This document shows positions 15,645-23,036 of a DNA stretch of 52,375 nt, in pieces. This DNA comes from Streptomyces sp. ISL-87. GTDB taxonomy: Bacteria > Actinomycetota > Actinomycetes > Streptomycetales > Streptomycetaceae. The notes beneath the pieces were generated by a model that had not been told where the DNA came from, searched no databases, and saw only the letters and a program-made list of their open reading frames with translations. The first letter of the stretch is position 1. Every line of letters starts with the position of its first letter. Where the stretch lies: contig NZ_JAGGOY010000067.1 of the NCBI RefSeq assembly GCF_018614095.1, forward strand, positions 1-52,375, given 5' to 3'. The position numbers were made by a program, and so were the translations under genes.

Positions 15645-15986
15645 ATGAACCCTTCTGAGTCATCACGATACGTACGCCTTCGAGTGGATTTGGTGCTGGA
15701 GGTGCCGGACCCCGAGGCCCTGACCGGAGCCGCGCTCGCGCACATCGAGGCCGACGAATTCATGCCGGACGAGGAGCGCGGCCACGCCGAGTCCGCCGTC
15801 CAGGAGGACGAGTCGGAGGCCCTCGCGTACCTGGTCGACCCCACTGACCTGGTCATCGACATCCCCGGGGTCGAGCTGGCGCAGGCCTCCTGGAGCAGCG
15901 AGCCCGTGGAATACGACCCCGAGTCCATGGAGTGGGACATCGACGAGGAAGATGGGGACTTCGAAGAAGAGAGGGACAACGCCTGA
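15645..15986 (+). CDS. Small acidic protein, unknown function
   Basis: The 113-aa protein starts MNPSESSRYVRLRVDLVLEVPDPEAL and is strongly acidic, ending SMEWDIDEEDGDFEEERDNA. It has no signal peptide or membrane segment. I do not recognise a named domain, but the protein sits in the conserved place between hutH and the L,D-transpeptidase. The ATG at 15645 is 7 bases after TACGCT (15632-15637), with no ribosome site, so it may be leaderless. Confidence 0.75.
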   Translation: MNPSESSRYVRLRVDLVLEVPDPEALTGAALAHIEADEFMPDEERGHAESAVQEDESEALAYLVDPTDLVIDIPGVELAQASWSSEPVEYDPESMEWDIDEEDGDFEEERDNA

Positions 15987-16069
15987 CAGTGGGGTGGCCC
16001 ACATTCAATCGGAATGTGGAACCGGCCCAGCACGTTAACGCGTTGTCAGACCGGGCAGGGGGGCATTCT

Positions 16070-16117
16070 CCGCTGCCCGGTGGGGGTACCTCCCGGCGGG
16101 CAGCCGGGGGAGCTCGG
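16070..16117. repeat. Interspersed palindromic repeat upstream of L,D-transpeptidase
   Basis: The stretch GTGGGGGTACCTCCCGGCGG (16080-16099) followed by GCAGCCGGGGGAGC folds on itself. It is of a type common between Streptomyces genes. A diverged relative (CCCCCGGGGGGAACCCCCGG) lies at about 731-750. It occupies the 155-bp gap before the lipoprotein gene. Confidence 0.5.
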
Positions 16118-16141
16118 GTTCCGGCAACGATGGAGTGGCGT

Positions 16142-17398
16142 GTGAGGACGGACAGCAAGCGGCGGAGAAGGTCCCTGGTGGCCATATCCGCCGTGCTCGG
16201 TGGCGTACTGGTGCTCTCGGCGTGTGGGGGCGACGACAAGCCGAAGGGCGGCGGCGACGCGACCGCCAAGTCCCAGGCGGACGTCGACGCGGCGGCGGCC
16301 AAGGACGCTTCCAAGGCCCGAATAACGATCACGCCCAAGGACGGCGCCACCAACGTCGGCCTGAACGACTCGGCCACCGTGGCGGTCAGCGACGGCACGC
16401 TCACCCAGGTCGAGCTGAAGACCTCCGCGGGCGCGGCCGTGACCGGCAAGATCGCCGCCGACGGCAAGAGCTGGAAGCCCGACGCCGCGCTGAAGCGCTC
16501 CACGAAGTACGCCCTCTCGGCGACCGCGAAGGACGAGGCCGGCCGCGAGGCGCACGAGAACGCCTCCTTCACCACCGTCTCCCCGGAGAACAGCTTCGTC
16601 GGCTCGTTCATCCCGGAGGACGGCCAGACCGTCGGCGTGGGCATGCCGGTCTCGATCACCTTCAACAAGCCGATCAAGGACAAGAAGGCCGTCCAGGCGG
16701 CCATCAACGTCACCTCCACCAGCGGCCAGGAGATCGTCGGCCACTGGTTCGGCGAGCAGCGGCTGGACTTCCGCCCGGAGGAGTACTGGAAGGCGAACTC
16801 CACCGTCACGCTGAAGCTGGCGCTGGAGGGCGTCCAGGGCGCGCCCGGCGTCCAGGGTGTGCAGAACCGGACCGCCACCTTCAAGATCGGCCGCAGCCAG
16901 GTCTCCACGGTTGACGCCAAGTCGAAGAAGATGGTCGTCACCCGGGACGGCGCGGTCTTCAAGACCATCCCGATCTCGGCCGGTTCCCCCGAGAACCCGA
17001 CGTACAACGGCCAGATGGTGATCTCCGAGAAGTTCAAGGAGACCCGGATGAACGGCGCCACCGTCGGCTTCACGGACGACGACGGCAAGGGCGAGTACGA
17101 CATCAAGGACGTCCCGCACGCGATGCGGCTGTCCAACTCCGGCACCTTCATCCACGGCAACTACTGGGGCCCGGACTCGGTCTTCGGCAGCGCCAACACC
17201 AGCCACGGCTGTGTCGGCCTGAACGACACCCAGGGTGCGAACGACCCGAACCAGCCGGCTGCCTGGTTCTTCGACAACTCGCTGATCGGCGATGTGGTCA
17301 CCGTGGTCAACTCCCCGGACAAGACCATCAAGCCGGACAACGGCCTCAACGGCTGGAACCTGAGCTGGGCGGACTGGAAGGCCGGCGCGGCCGCCTGA
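16142..17398 (+). CDS. L,D-transpeptidase lipoprotein
   Basis: The 418-aa protein has a basic lipoprotein signal (KRRRRSLVAISAVLGG, then LVLSAC lipobox), two Ig-like domains (about 60-155 and 155-255) and a C-terminal YkuD catalytic domain. The active-site block contains HGNYWGP and SHGCVGLN with the nucleophile at about Cys357. The usual Arg after Cys-Val/Ile is Gly here. Such enzymes make 3-3 crosslinks in peptidoglycan, the main crosslink in many actinobacteria, and resist most beta-lactams. GTG at 16142 is preferred because GGAG lies 6 bases upstream; ATG at 16130 would add four residues. Mature protein is anchored to the outer face of the membrane. Confidence 0.92.
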   Translation: MRTDSKRRRRSLVAISAVLGGVLVLSACGGDDKPKGGGDATAKSQADVDAAAAKDASKARITITPKDGATNVGLNDSATVAVSDGTLTQVELKTSAGAAVTGKIAADGKSWKPDAALKRSTKYALSATAKDEAGREAHENASFTTVSPENSFVGSFIPEDGQTVGVGMPVSITFNKPIKDKKAVQAAINVTSTSGQEIVGHWFGEQRLDFRPEEYWKANSTVTLKLALEGVQGAPGVQGVQNRTATFKIGRSQVSTVDAKSKKMVVTRDGAVFKTIPISAGSPENPTYNGQMVISEKFKETRMNGATVGFTDDDGKGEYDIKDVPHAMRLSNSGTFIHGNYWGPDSVFGSANTSHGCVGLNDTQGANDPNQPAAWFFDNSLIGDVVTVVNSPDKTIKPDNGLNGWNLSWADWKAGAAA

Positions 17399-17431
17399 CG
17401 CCTCGTGTGACGCGAACCTGAAGAACACGCC

Positions 17432-17474
17432 GACGGACGGCGGGGAGCCCTGGGAGGGCTGCCCGCCGTCCGTC
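17432..17474 (+). terminator. Hairpin terminator after L,D-transpeptidase
   Basis: GACGGACGGCGGGGAGCCC (17432-17450) pairs with GGGCTGCCCGCCGTCCGTC (17456-17474) over 17 to 18 bp with a small internal imperfection. There is no U-run. Confidence 0.7.
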
Positions 17475-17532
17475 GTTCCGCACGGCGGAAAACTCCCGGG
17501 CGTCCGGGCCGGAGCGCGGTTAGGGTCCGGCC

Positions 17533-18498
17533 ATGATGATCTCCGCTCTCTCCGTGCCCCCGTCCGACACCGAGGTGGACGCCTGGCGGGCGGTCCTGGC
17601 CGACGTCCGGACCGCCGACCTGCCGCAACTGCCGGAGCCTTCCCGGGCGGAAGTCGCCGGACGGCTCCAGGTGCCGCCGACGCGCGGCCGCACCGTGCAC
17701 TGGGCGGCCGCGGACGGCACCGGTGTGGCGGGCCTGATCCTGTTCACGGAGGAGGGCAACACGCACACCGCGTTCCTGGACGTCCTGGCGGTACGGCCGC
17801 AGGCGCGGCGGCGGGGTGTGGGCGCGGCGCTGTGGGAGCGGGTCCGCGAAGAGCTGCTCGCGCAGGGGCGGACTTCGGTCAGCACGCTCATCGACCTCGG
17901 GGGTCCGGGGCAGGCGTTCGCGGAGTCGCTCGGGTTCGAGAACGTCCTGCCGGTGACCTGGTGGGTGCAGGACGTGGCGGAGCGGGAGCCGGCGGAGATC
18001 CCCGCCACGCCCGGGTACGAACTGAAGGTCTGGCACGGCCTGGTCCCGGACGAATGGGCGGACGCGGCCGCCGTGGCCCACGCGGCGATGGAGGACGCGC
18101 CGGCCGGGGACAGCGACGAGCAGTTCACGGCCTGGACGGCGGAGCGGGTGCACACGGCGCAGCAGCTCGTCCTGGACCGGGGCGGGGAGCTGACCATGGT
18201 CGCGGCGGTCACCCCGGCCGGGGAGGTGGCCGCGTACACGGTGCTCGTCCTGCCCGACCCGGCCGGCCCGCGGGCCCTCCAGTACGACACGGTGGTCGTC
18301 CCCGCGCACCGGGGCCACGGCCTGGGCCGCGCGGTGAAGCTGGGCATGCTGGCGGACGCGGCACGGCGCCATCCCGCACTGCGGCAGATCGGCACGACGG
18401 TGGCGGACGAGAACACCCCGATGCGGGCGGTGAACGATGCCCTGGGCTACCGCCGTGAGCGCGGCGCGGCCGTGTTCCAGCTCCGGCTGAAGGACTGA
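17533..18498 (+). CDS. Tandem GNAT-domain N-acetyltransferase
   Basis: The 321-aa protein contains two acetyl-CoA-binding GNAT folds. The N-terminal one has LDVLAVRPQARRRGVGAALW (about 85-104) and the C-terminal one VVVPAHRGHGLGRAVKLGML (about 256-275) and ends NDALGYRRERGAAVFQLRL. Both pyrophosphate loops (RRRGVG and RGHGLG) are intact, so both halves could bind acetyl-CoA. The architecture resembles mycothiol synthase-type double GNATs, but the substrate cannot be inferred. TAGGGT (17521-17526) lies 6 bases before the ATG at 17533, which suggests a leaderless transcript. It is a single-gene unit convergent with the MmyB-like regulator gene. Confidence 0.85.
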   Translation: MMISALSVPPSDTEVDAWRAVLADVRTADLPQLPEPSRAEVAGRLQVPPTRGRTVHWAAADGTGVAGLILFTEEGNTHTAFLDVLAVRPQARRRGVGAALWERVREELLAQGRTSVSTLIDLGGPGQAFAESLGFENVLPVTWWVQDVAEREPAEIPATPGYELKVWHGLVPDEWADAAAVAHAAMEDAPAGDSDEQFTAWTAERVHTAQQLVLDRGGELTMVAAVTPAGEVAAYTVLVLPDPAGPRALQYDTVVVPAHRGHGLGRAVKLGMLADAARRHPALRQIGTTVADENTPMRAVNDALGYRRERGAAVFQLRLKD

Positions 18499-18526
18499 CG
18501 GCGGGGGGTTCCGGGGGGCCGGGCCT

Positions 18527-19471
18527 TCACTGGCCGGACGCCGGGACCCCATGAGGTCCGGACGGCCCCTGCGTGCGGGCAGGCGACGGGGCCGACGGGG
18601 CTGATAGGGCCGACGGAGCTGATGGGGCCGACCACGACGACAGCATGCGCAGCGCGTCCGCCGAGGGGGAGCCGGGCGTCGCGTGGAAGGTGACCAGGAA
18701 CTGCGCCGGGTCGTCCGGGAGGGCCAGCGTCTCGAAGGCCAGGAGCAGCTCACCGACCAGCGGATGCCGCAACCGCTTCACGCCGCGCGTCTTGTTGTCC
18801 GCGACCGTATGTGCCGCCCACAGCCGCCGGAACTCCTCGTTCTTCACCGACAGCTCGCCGACCAGCGCCGACAGCTGCTCGTCGTCCGGGTACTGGCCCG
18901 CGTACATGCGCAGGTTGCTCACCACCTCGCACGCCCGGCACTCCCAGTCCGCGTACAGCTCGGCCGTCGCCGGATCCAGGAACACCAGCCGCACCAGGTT
19001 CCGCTCCTGGGCGCTCAGGGCCCCGAAGTCGCCGAACACCGCGGCCGCCAGCCGGTTCCAGCCGATGACGTCCTGCCGCCGCCCCACGAGGTACGCCGGT
19101 ACGCCGTCCATGGCGTCCATCAGCGTCAGCAGCTCCGGCCGGACCTGCTGCGGCCGGTGGGGCTGGCGCCGTTGCCTGCGGGTCCTGGGGGCCGCCAGGT
19201 GGGTCAGGTGCGCCGTCTCCGTGCCGTCCAGCCGCAGGGCCCGGGCGATCGCGTCCAGCACCTCGGCCGACACGTTGTGCCCGCTACCCTGCTCCAGCCG
19301 CGTGTAATACGCGACCGAGACGCCGGCCAGCAGTGCCAACTCCTCGCGGCGCAGCCCGGGCACGCGGCGGTGGCGCCCGTAGTCCGGCAGGCCGACGTCC
19401 TCGGGGCGCAGCCGTGCGCGGCGGGAGCGGAGGAACTCGCCCAGTTCGGCTCGCTGATCACGCAGGTCCAT
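18527..19471 (-). CDS. MmyB-like XRE transcriptional regulator
   Basis: The 314-aa protein begins MDLRDQRAELGEFLRSRRAR. Its XRE helix-turn-helix (about 10-75) includes GLRREELALLAGVSVAYYTRLEQG and ends SAEVLDAIARALRLD. A PAS-like ligand domain follows, with VRPELLTLMDAMDGVPAYLV, DVIGWNRLAAAVFGD, and RRLWAAHTVADNKTRGVKRLRHPLVGEL. This is the MmyB-like family, abundant in actinomycetes, thought to sense fatty-acid-like ligands. The C-terminus ends in low-complexity Ser-Ala-Pro repeats from a 12-bp tandem array (about 18595-18645). It is divergent from an alcohol dehydrogenase gene, its probable target. Confidence 0.92.
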   Translation of the reverse strand: MDLRDQRAELGEFLRSRRARLRPEDVGLPDYGRHRRVPGLRREELALLAGVSVAYYTRLEQGSGHNVSAEVLDAIARALRLDGTETAHLTHLAAPRTRRQRRQPHRPQQVRPELLTLMDAMDGVPAYLVGRRQDVIGWNRLAAAVFGDFGALSAQERNLVRLVFLDPATAELYADWECRACEVVSNLRMYAGQYPDDEQLSALVGELSVKNEEFRRLWAAHTVADNKTRGVKRLRHPLVGELLLAFETLALPDDPAQFLVTFHATPGSPSADALRMLSSWSAPSAPSALSAPSAPSPARTQGPSGPHGVPASGQ

Positions 19472-19531
19472 GCCGCCAGTATCGCCGGACGGCCGCCGCG
19501 GCCGGGGGGCTGTGCCTGACCCTGCCAAGGG

Positions 19532-19548
19532 TAGGTCTGGCAGACCTA
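19532..19548. promoter_or_regulatory. Perfect palindromic operator TAGGTCTGGCAGACCTA
   Basis: Eight-base arms TAGGTCTG and CAGACCTA flank a central G in the gap between the MmyB-like regulator and the dehydrogenase. A looser CTGCCA/TGGCAG symmetry overlaps it. Position and symmetry fit the operator of the regulator, controlling itself and the dehydrogenase. Confidence 0.7.
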
Positions 19549-19612
19549 GGCGGGACAGGGGGCTGGGTAGGCAAGGCGCGGACCTGCATCGTTGTGCCCA
19601 CCGCAGGAATCG

Positions 19613-19688
19613 CACTGCTTCAACAGCACTGCTTCAACCGCACTGCTTGAACTTGAACAGCACTGCTTGAACGTCACCGCTTGAGGAG
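19613..19688 (+). repeat. Five 14-bp tandem repeats in dehydrogenase leader
   Basis: CACTGCTTCAACAG-like units start at 19613, 19627, 19641, 19661 and 19675. The later copies carry TTGAA instead of TTCAA, so neighbours can pair as short hairpins. A six-base GAACAG splits copies three and four. The last copy runs into the GAGGAG ribosome site of the dehydrogenase. Confidence 0.85.
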
Positions 19689-19695
19689 AATCCCC

Positions 19696-20742
19696 ATGTC
19701 CGTCACCCAGGTCGCCGCCTACGCAGCCCCCGCCGCCAAGGCGCCGCTGGAGCGCACCACCGTGCCGCGCCGCCCGGTCGGCGAGCACGACGTCCTCATC
19801 GAGATCAAGTACGCCGGCATCTGCCACTCCGACATCCACCAGGTCCGCGACGGCTGGGGCGAGGGCATCTTCCCCATGGTCCCGGGCCACGAGATCGCCG
19901 GTGTCGTCACCGAAGCCGGGCCCGGGGTCACCAGGTTCGCGGTCGGTGACCGGGTGGGCGTCGGCTGCATGGTCGACTCCTGCCGCGAGTGCGAGTACTG
20001 CCTGCGCGGCCAGGAGCAGTTCTGCGTCAAGGGGATGACCGGCACGTACAACGGGCTCGACAAGAACGGCGACCCCACGTACGGCGGCTACTCCACCCAC
20101 GTGGTCGTCGACGAGAACTACACCGTCCGCATTCCCGACGGCCTCGCCCTCGACGTCGCCGCACCGCTGCTGTGCGCCGGGATCACCCTCTACTCGCCGC
20201 TGAAGCACTGGCAGGCGGGCCCGGGCAAGAAGGTCGCGATCGTCGGCCTCGGCGGCCTCGGCCACGTGGGTGTGAAGATCGCGCACGCGCTGGGCGCAGA
20301 GGTCACCGTCCTGTCGCAGAGCCTGCGCAAGAAGGAAGACGGCCTGCGGCTGGGCGCGTCCCACTACTACGCCACCAGCGACGAGACCACCTTCGAGAAG
20401 CTGGCCGGCAGCTTCGACCTGGTCCTGTCCACCGTGTCCGCGCCGCTCGGCCTGGACGCGTACCTCGCGCTGCTGAAGGTCGACGGCGCGCTGGTGAACG
20501 TCGGAGCCCCCGAGGAGCCGGTCTCGCTGAACCTCTTCTCGGTGATCCTCGGCCGCAAGACCCTCACCGGGTCGATGATCGGCGGCATCGCCGAGACCCA
20601 GGAGATGCTGGACTTCTGCGCCGCGCACGGGCTGGGCTCGGAGATCGAGCTGATCTCCGCCGACCAGATCAACGAGGCGTACGAGCGGGTGCTGGCGAGC
20701 GACGTCCGCTACCGCTTCGTGATCGACGCGTCGACCATCTGA
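19696..20742 (+). CDS. Zinc-dependent NAD(P)H alcohol dehydrogenase (CAD/YahK type)
   Basis: The 348-aa medium-chain dehydrogenase has the catalytic zinc ligands in AGICHSDIH and PGHEIAGVV. The cysteine cluster is SCRECEYCLRGQEQFC for the structural zinc, and GLGGLGHVGVKIA is the cofactor-binding Rossmann turn. TYNGLDKNGDPTYGGYSTHVVV and the overall length place it in the cinnamyl-alcohol dehydrogenase/YahK group, which reduces aldehydes with NADPH. The ATG at 19696 has GAGGAG at the right spacing. It is divergent from an MmyB-like regulator with a shared palindrome, a pairing often seen for that family. The 5' leader carries a tandem repeat. Confidence 0.92.
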   Translation: MSVTQVAAYAAPAAKAPLERTTVPRRPVGEHDVLIEIKYAGICHSDIHQVRDGWGEGIFPMVPGHEIAGVVTEAGPGVTRFAVGDRVGVGCMVDSCRECEYCLRGQEQFCVKGMTGTYNGLDKNGDPTYGGYSTHVVVDENYTVRIPDGLALDVAAPLLCAGITLYSPLKHWQAGPGKKVAIVGLGGLGHVGVKIAHALGAEVTVLSQSLRKKEDGLRLGASHYYATSDETTFEKLAGSFDLVLSTVSAPLGLDAYLALLKVDGALVNVGAPEEPVSLNLFSVILGRKTLTGSMIGGIAETQEMLDFCAAHGLGSEIELISADQINEAYERVLASDVRYRFVIDASTI

Positions 20743-20883
20743 CGGGCGCTCCGACGCGGGCGGCGGTGTCACACGTTCTTCATACCGCGTGCATGGCTCT
20801 GGCGGCGCGCCCTGCGGATGATCTCTCCAGCCGGTCCCTCCGGCCGATCTCTCCAACGCCCATCCCCAGCACAGGAGTTCCCC

Positions 20884-20996
20884 ATGCCCAGCCGCCGTAA
20901 CTTCCTCGCCGGCACGGCCGGTCCCCCAATCCGGTGGTGATCCTGGCCGACGACCTCGGCTACGGCGACCTGGGCGCGTACGTGACGGTGGTCTGA
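20884..20996 (+). pseudogene. Relic of a Tat-exported sulfatase
   Basis: CAGGAG and an ATG at 20884 open MPSRRNFLAGTAG, a twin-arginine signal start that stops at 20940. From 20928, in another frame, the DNA reads NPVVILADDLGYGDLGAY before a stop at 20994-20996. That is the N-terminal metal-binding signature of arylsulfatases (N-x-x-x-I-L-A-D-D-L-G-Y-G-D). Most of the signal peptide and more than 400 residues of catalytic domain are gone, so this is a remnant with internal and 3' deletions. The catalytic Cys/Ser formylglycine site is absent. Confidence 0.8.
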
Positions 20997-21006
20997 CGCC
21001 GGGTGC

Positions 21007-21504
21007 TTACCGCGCGGGGTGCTGATGCTCCGCGGCCTCCTTGACGTTCCCCAGCGTCGTGAGGATGGCGGCGCGCTGCTTCTTGGGGAGGTTGAGTACC
21101 TTGTACACCGCCCTCATCGACAGCGCGCCCCGGGCCGGTTCCTCCACCCGCAGGTGGTGGGACAGCCGGGTGCCGCCGTTCTCAGGCTCCAGGTGGTAGT
21201 CCCAGTACGCGCGGCCACCCGCGCCGCGCTTCTCCTCCTTCATCGGAGGGAACGAGACCCACCCGAAGTCGTGCCCGCGGTCGACCGCCGTCACCTCCGA
21301 CGGGGCGTCGAACTTCGACGGCCCGAACTTCTCGTGCGCCATCCAGCGGGCCCCGACCTCCAGCGGCCCGTCGAACTCGATCTCCTTGGTGATGCTCTCG
21401 GGCCCGGCGAACTCCGTGTGCCGCCGTATGTCCGTCACTACCGCCCACACCTCGTCCGGAGAGGCATCCACGTGCACACTCTCCGTGATCTCCGACAGTG
21501 TCAT
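21007..21504 (-). CDS. SRPBCC-family protein
   Basis: The 165-aa protein starts MTLSEITESVHVDASPDEVWAVVTDIRRHTEF, the typical opening of the START/Bet v 1-like (polyketide cyclase type 2) fold, and continues with GARWMAHEK, WVSFPPM and the strand TRLSHHLRVEE. These proteins have a deep hydrophobic cavity for lipids or aromatic compounds; a specific ligand or reaction cannot be assigned. GGAGGT lies 5 bases before the ATG at 21504 (GTG at 21507 is an alternative). Monocistronic. Confidence 0.82.
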   Translation of the reverse strand: MTLSEITESVHVDASPDEVWAVVTDIRRHTEFAGPESITKEIEFDGPLEVGARWMAHEKFGPSKFDAPSEVTAVDRGHDFGWVSFPPMKEEKRGAGGRAYWDYHLEPENGGTRLSHHLRVEEPARGALSMRAVYKVLNLPKKQRAAILTTLGNVKEAAEHQHPAR

Positions 21505-21590
21505 CACGCACCTCCAGCTCGACCCCCACCCCCGAGCATGCGCCGACGGCTACCGGGCGTCGAACGGCGGAACGATCCGCACCACGACGA

Positions 21591-21956
21591 TCAGCCGGGC
21601 CCGGGGCGCAGCGAGGTAGTAGCACCGTCGAGGATTCTGCCGATCTCGGCGGCGGACCGCCGGGCCTGCGCGGCGTCGCCGGTGGCTGCCATGTCCTCCC
21701 AGCGCCGCAGCTCCTCGGCGAGCTGCGGCTGGCGCTGGATGTGGACGCACACCGCCCACTGGGCGATGAACCGCTGCAAGGGGGCCAGGTCGGAGCCCTG
21801 CCGGGACTGGTCCGCTGCCAGGTCCAGCTCGCGGGTGAAAGCAGGCAGCGCCGCCGGGGAGACCTGCGCGACGGCCTGCCGCAGCGCGGTCACGTTGGAC
21901 GGCGGCTGCGGGATGAGCGGCTGTCCGGCGGCGGACGTGGTCACAGTTGCCCCCAT
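21591..21956 (-). CDS. DUF6247-like small protein
   Basis: The 121-aa protein starts MGATVTTSAAGQPLIPQPPSNVTALRQAVAQVSPAALPAFTREL and has a helical core, DLAADQSRQGSDLAPLQRFIAQWAVCVHIQR. The P-A-x-L-P-x-F-x-x-E-L-x-x-A pattern resembles the short actinobacterial DUF6247 family, often beside toxin-like or XRE-linked genes. No catalytic motif is seen. It lies beside a truncated duplicate gene end, in an accessory block. Confidence 0.65.
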   Translation of the reverse strand: MGATVTTSAAGQPLIPQPPSNVTALRQAVAQVSPAALPAFTRELDLAADQSRQGSDLAPLQRFIAQWAVCVHIQRQPQLAEELRRWEDMAATGDAAQARRSAAEIGRILDGATTSLRPGPG

Positions 21957-21987
21957 GGGCGAGATTCTGGGCCCGCCGCCAGCGAAC

Positions 21988-22042
21988 CCCGTACGAGCTC
22001 CACCTGGACGCGCAGCGGGTCTACGCCTACGACCCGCCCTGA
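21988..22042 (+). pseudogene. Truncated duplicate of zinc-ribbon-type gene 3' end
   Basis: The plus strand reads PYELHLDAQRVYAYDPP and a stop at 22040-22042. The gene at 25848-26333 ends PYELHLDAMRVYGYDPS, and the two DNA segments are almost identical for about 50 bases. Only the last 17 codons remain here; the upstream part is replaced by the DUF6247-like gene start. A minus-strand gene begins its stop one base later, the same convergent arrangement as at 26333/26334. Confidence 0.75.
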
Positions 22043-22043
22043 T

Positions 22044-22484
22044 TCATTGCCCCGAGGTTGCCCGGAGGAACGAGGTCGTGATGCCCCGGAACCCGGTGTG
22101 GCGGGTGAGCCCTGCGTGCCGCAGGCACCAGATCTCGGTCGCGTCCTGGTCGTCGTCGAACGCGCCTGAGGTGTCGCCGCAGGTCGTGCACTCGGCTTCG
22201 AAGACCGGCCCACTGCCCGACCGGTCAGCAGCCAGCAGCCAGTCCGCTGTACGAATCAGCCGTGGGCTCATGGCCGGCCCGCCCCTCCGCTCGACCGCCA
22301 GCACATCGGCCGCGTGCAACCGCATCGGCGGACCTGACCGGAAGAACAACACCACAGCTGTGCCGCCAGTGGCGAAGCGGTCGAGGCGCACCGCCCGTAC
22401 GTCCAGCCACGTCCCCCAGACCCGCACCCGGTCTCCGCTCTGCACCCGCACCGCCGCCATCAGGCGCCCGTCGTCACGCGTCAT
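22044..22484 (-). CDS. Two-part protein with DUF7848-like C-terminus
   Basis: The 146-aa protein has an N-terminal beta-rich part (AAVRVQSGDRVRVWGTWLDVRA, then LHAADVLAVERR). The C-terminal part, from about residue 73, has FEAECTTCGDTSG and WCLRHAGLTRHTGFRGITTSFLR. The latter matches a short Streptomyces family (DUF7848, from memory) with paired cysteines and histidines that may bind metal. The C-terminal family usually stands alone, so this looks like a fusion. Starts at 22484, 22493 and 22502 are all possible; the first overlaps the upstream ATPase gene by 11 bases. It is coupled to that ATPase. Confidence 0.65.
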   Translation of the reverse strand: MTRDDGRLMAAVRVQSGDRVRVWGTWLDVRAVRLDRFATGGTAVVLFFRSGPPMRLHAADVLAVERRGGPAMSPRLIRTADWLLAADRSGSGPVFEAECTTCGDTSGAFDDDQDATEIWCLRHAGLTRHTGFRGITTSFLRATSGQ

Positions 22485-22917
22485 CGTGCTCACCGCATCC
22501 ACCGGGGGTGAGGACCGCCCACACGACCTTGCCGGGCCCGCTTTGATCGCCGACGGCCCACCGGTCCGCGAGCGCCGTGACGAGCATCAGTCCGCGACCA
22601 CCCGACGGGGCGGGCCCCAGTGCGCCGACCTCGGGCCGCAGTGAGGCCGCGTCGTGCACTTCCAGCCGTACGCCGTCGCCGTGACGCAGGTACCGCGTCT
22701 CGATCTCCCGCCCCTTGGGGACCCGGGCGTGCTGGACGGCGTTCGTCAGCAGCTCCGACAGAACGACCAGCGCGTCATCCTCGATCTCGGACAGCCCCCA
22801 CCCGGCGAGGACCTTGCCCAGGTCGTGACGCGCCCGTCCGACGGAGCGAGGATGGCGGGTCCAACGCCTCACGATCTCCCGGCTGTTCGCATCCACGTCT
22901 ACGTTCATGCGAACCAT
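22474..22917 (-). CDS. HATPase_c_2 ATP-binding protein (anti-sigma-factor-like)
   Basis: The 147-aa protein is a GHKL-fold kinase-like domain of the type common in Streptomyces regulatory islands. It has VLSELLTNAVQHAR (N-box), VRLEVHDAAS (G1 region) and GRGLMLVTALADRWAV (G2 region). RsbW/SpoIIAB relatives phosphorylate anti-anti-sigma factors or sequester sigma factors. Stand-alone Streptomyces members mostly sit beside XRE and DUF genes, as here (XRE-TPR gene divergent at 23037). ATG at 22917 is used; 22908 is an alternative. Confidence 0.82.
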   Translation of the reverse strand: MVRMNVDVDANSREIVRRWTRHPRSVGRARHDLGKVLAGWGLSEIEDDALVVLSELLTNAVQHARVPKGREIETRYLRHGDGVRLEVHDAASLRPEVGALGPAPSGGRGLMLVTALADRWAVGDQSGPGKVVWAVLTPGGCGEHDDA

Positions 22918-22933
22918 GGTCGGCGGGCGGTCT

Positions 22934-22986
22934 CCGGTGGTGATTCCCCCCGGTGGTGATTCCCCCCGGCGGGGATACCCGCCGTG
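22934..22986. repeat. 16-bp tandem repeats in divergent promoter region
   Basis: CCGGTGGTGATTCCCC occurs twice in perfect tandem (22934-22949, 22950-22965). A degenerate third unit follows and forms the inverted repeat CGGCGGGGATACCCGCCG. TACACT at 22989-22994 is a possible -10 box for the XRE-TPR gene. The region lies between the ATPase and XRE-TPR genes and could be their common operator. Confidence 0.65.
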
Positions 22987-23036
22987 GGTACACTCGCCGG
23001 CAGGGCGACCGGGGCACAGCACATCGGGGGCGCACG

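Noticed and set aside
19613..19688. CRISPR-like repeat cluster
   Set aside because: Units are short, directly adjacent and lack unique spacers or any cas gene; it is a simple tandem repeat.
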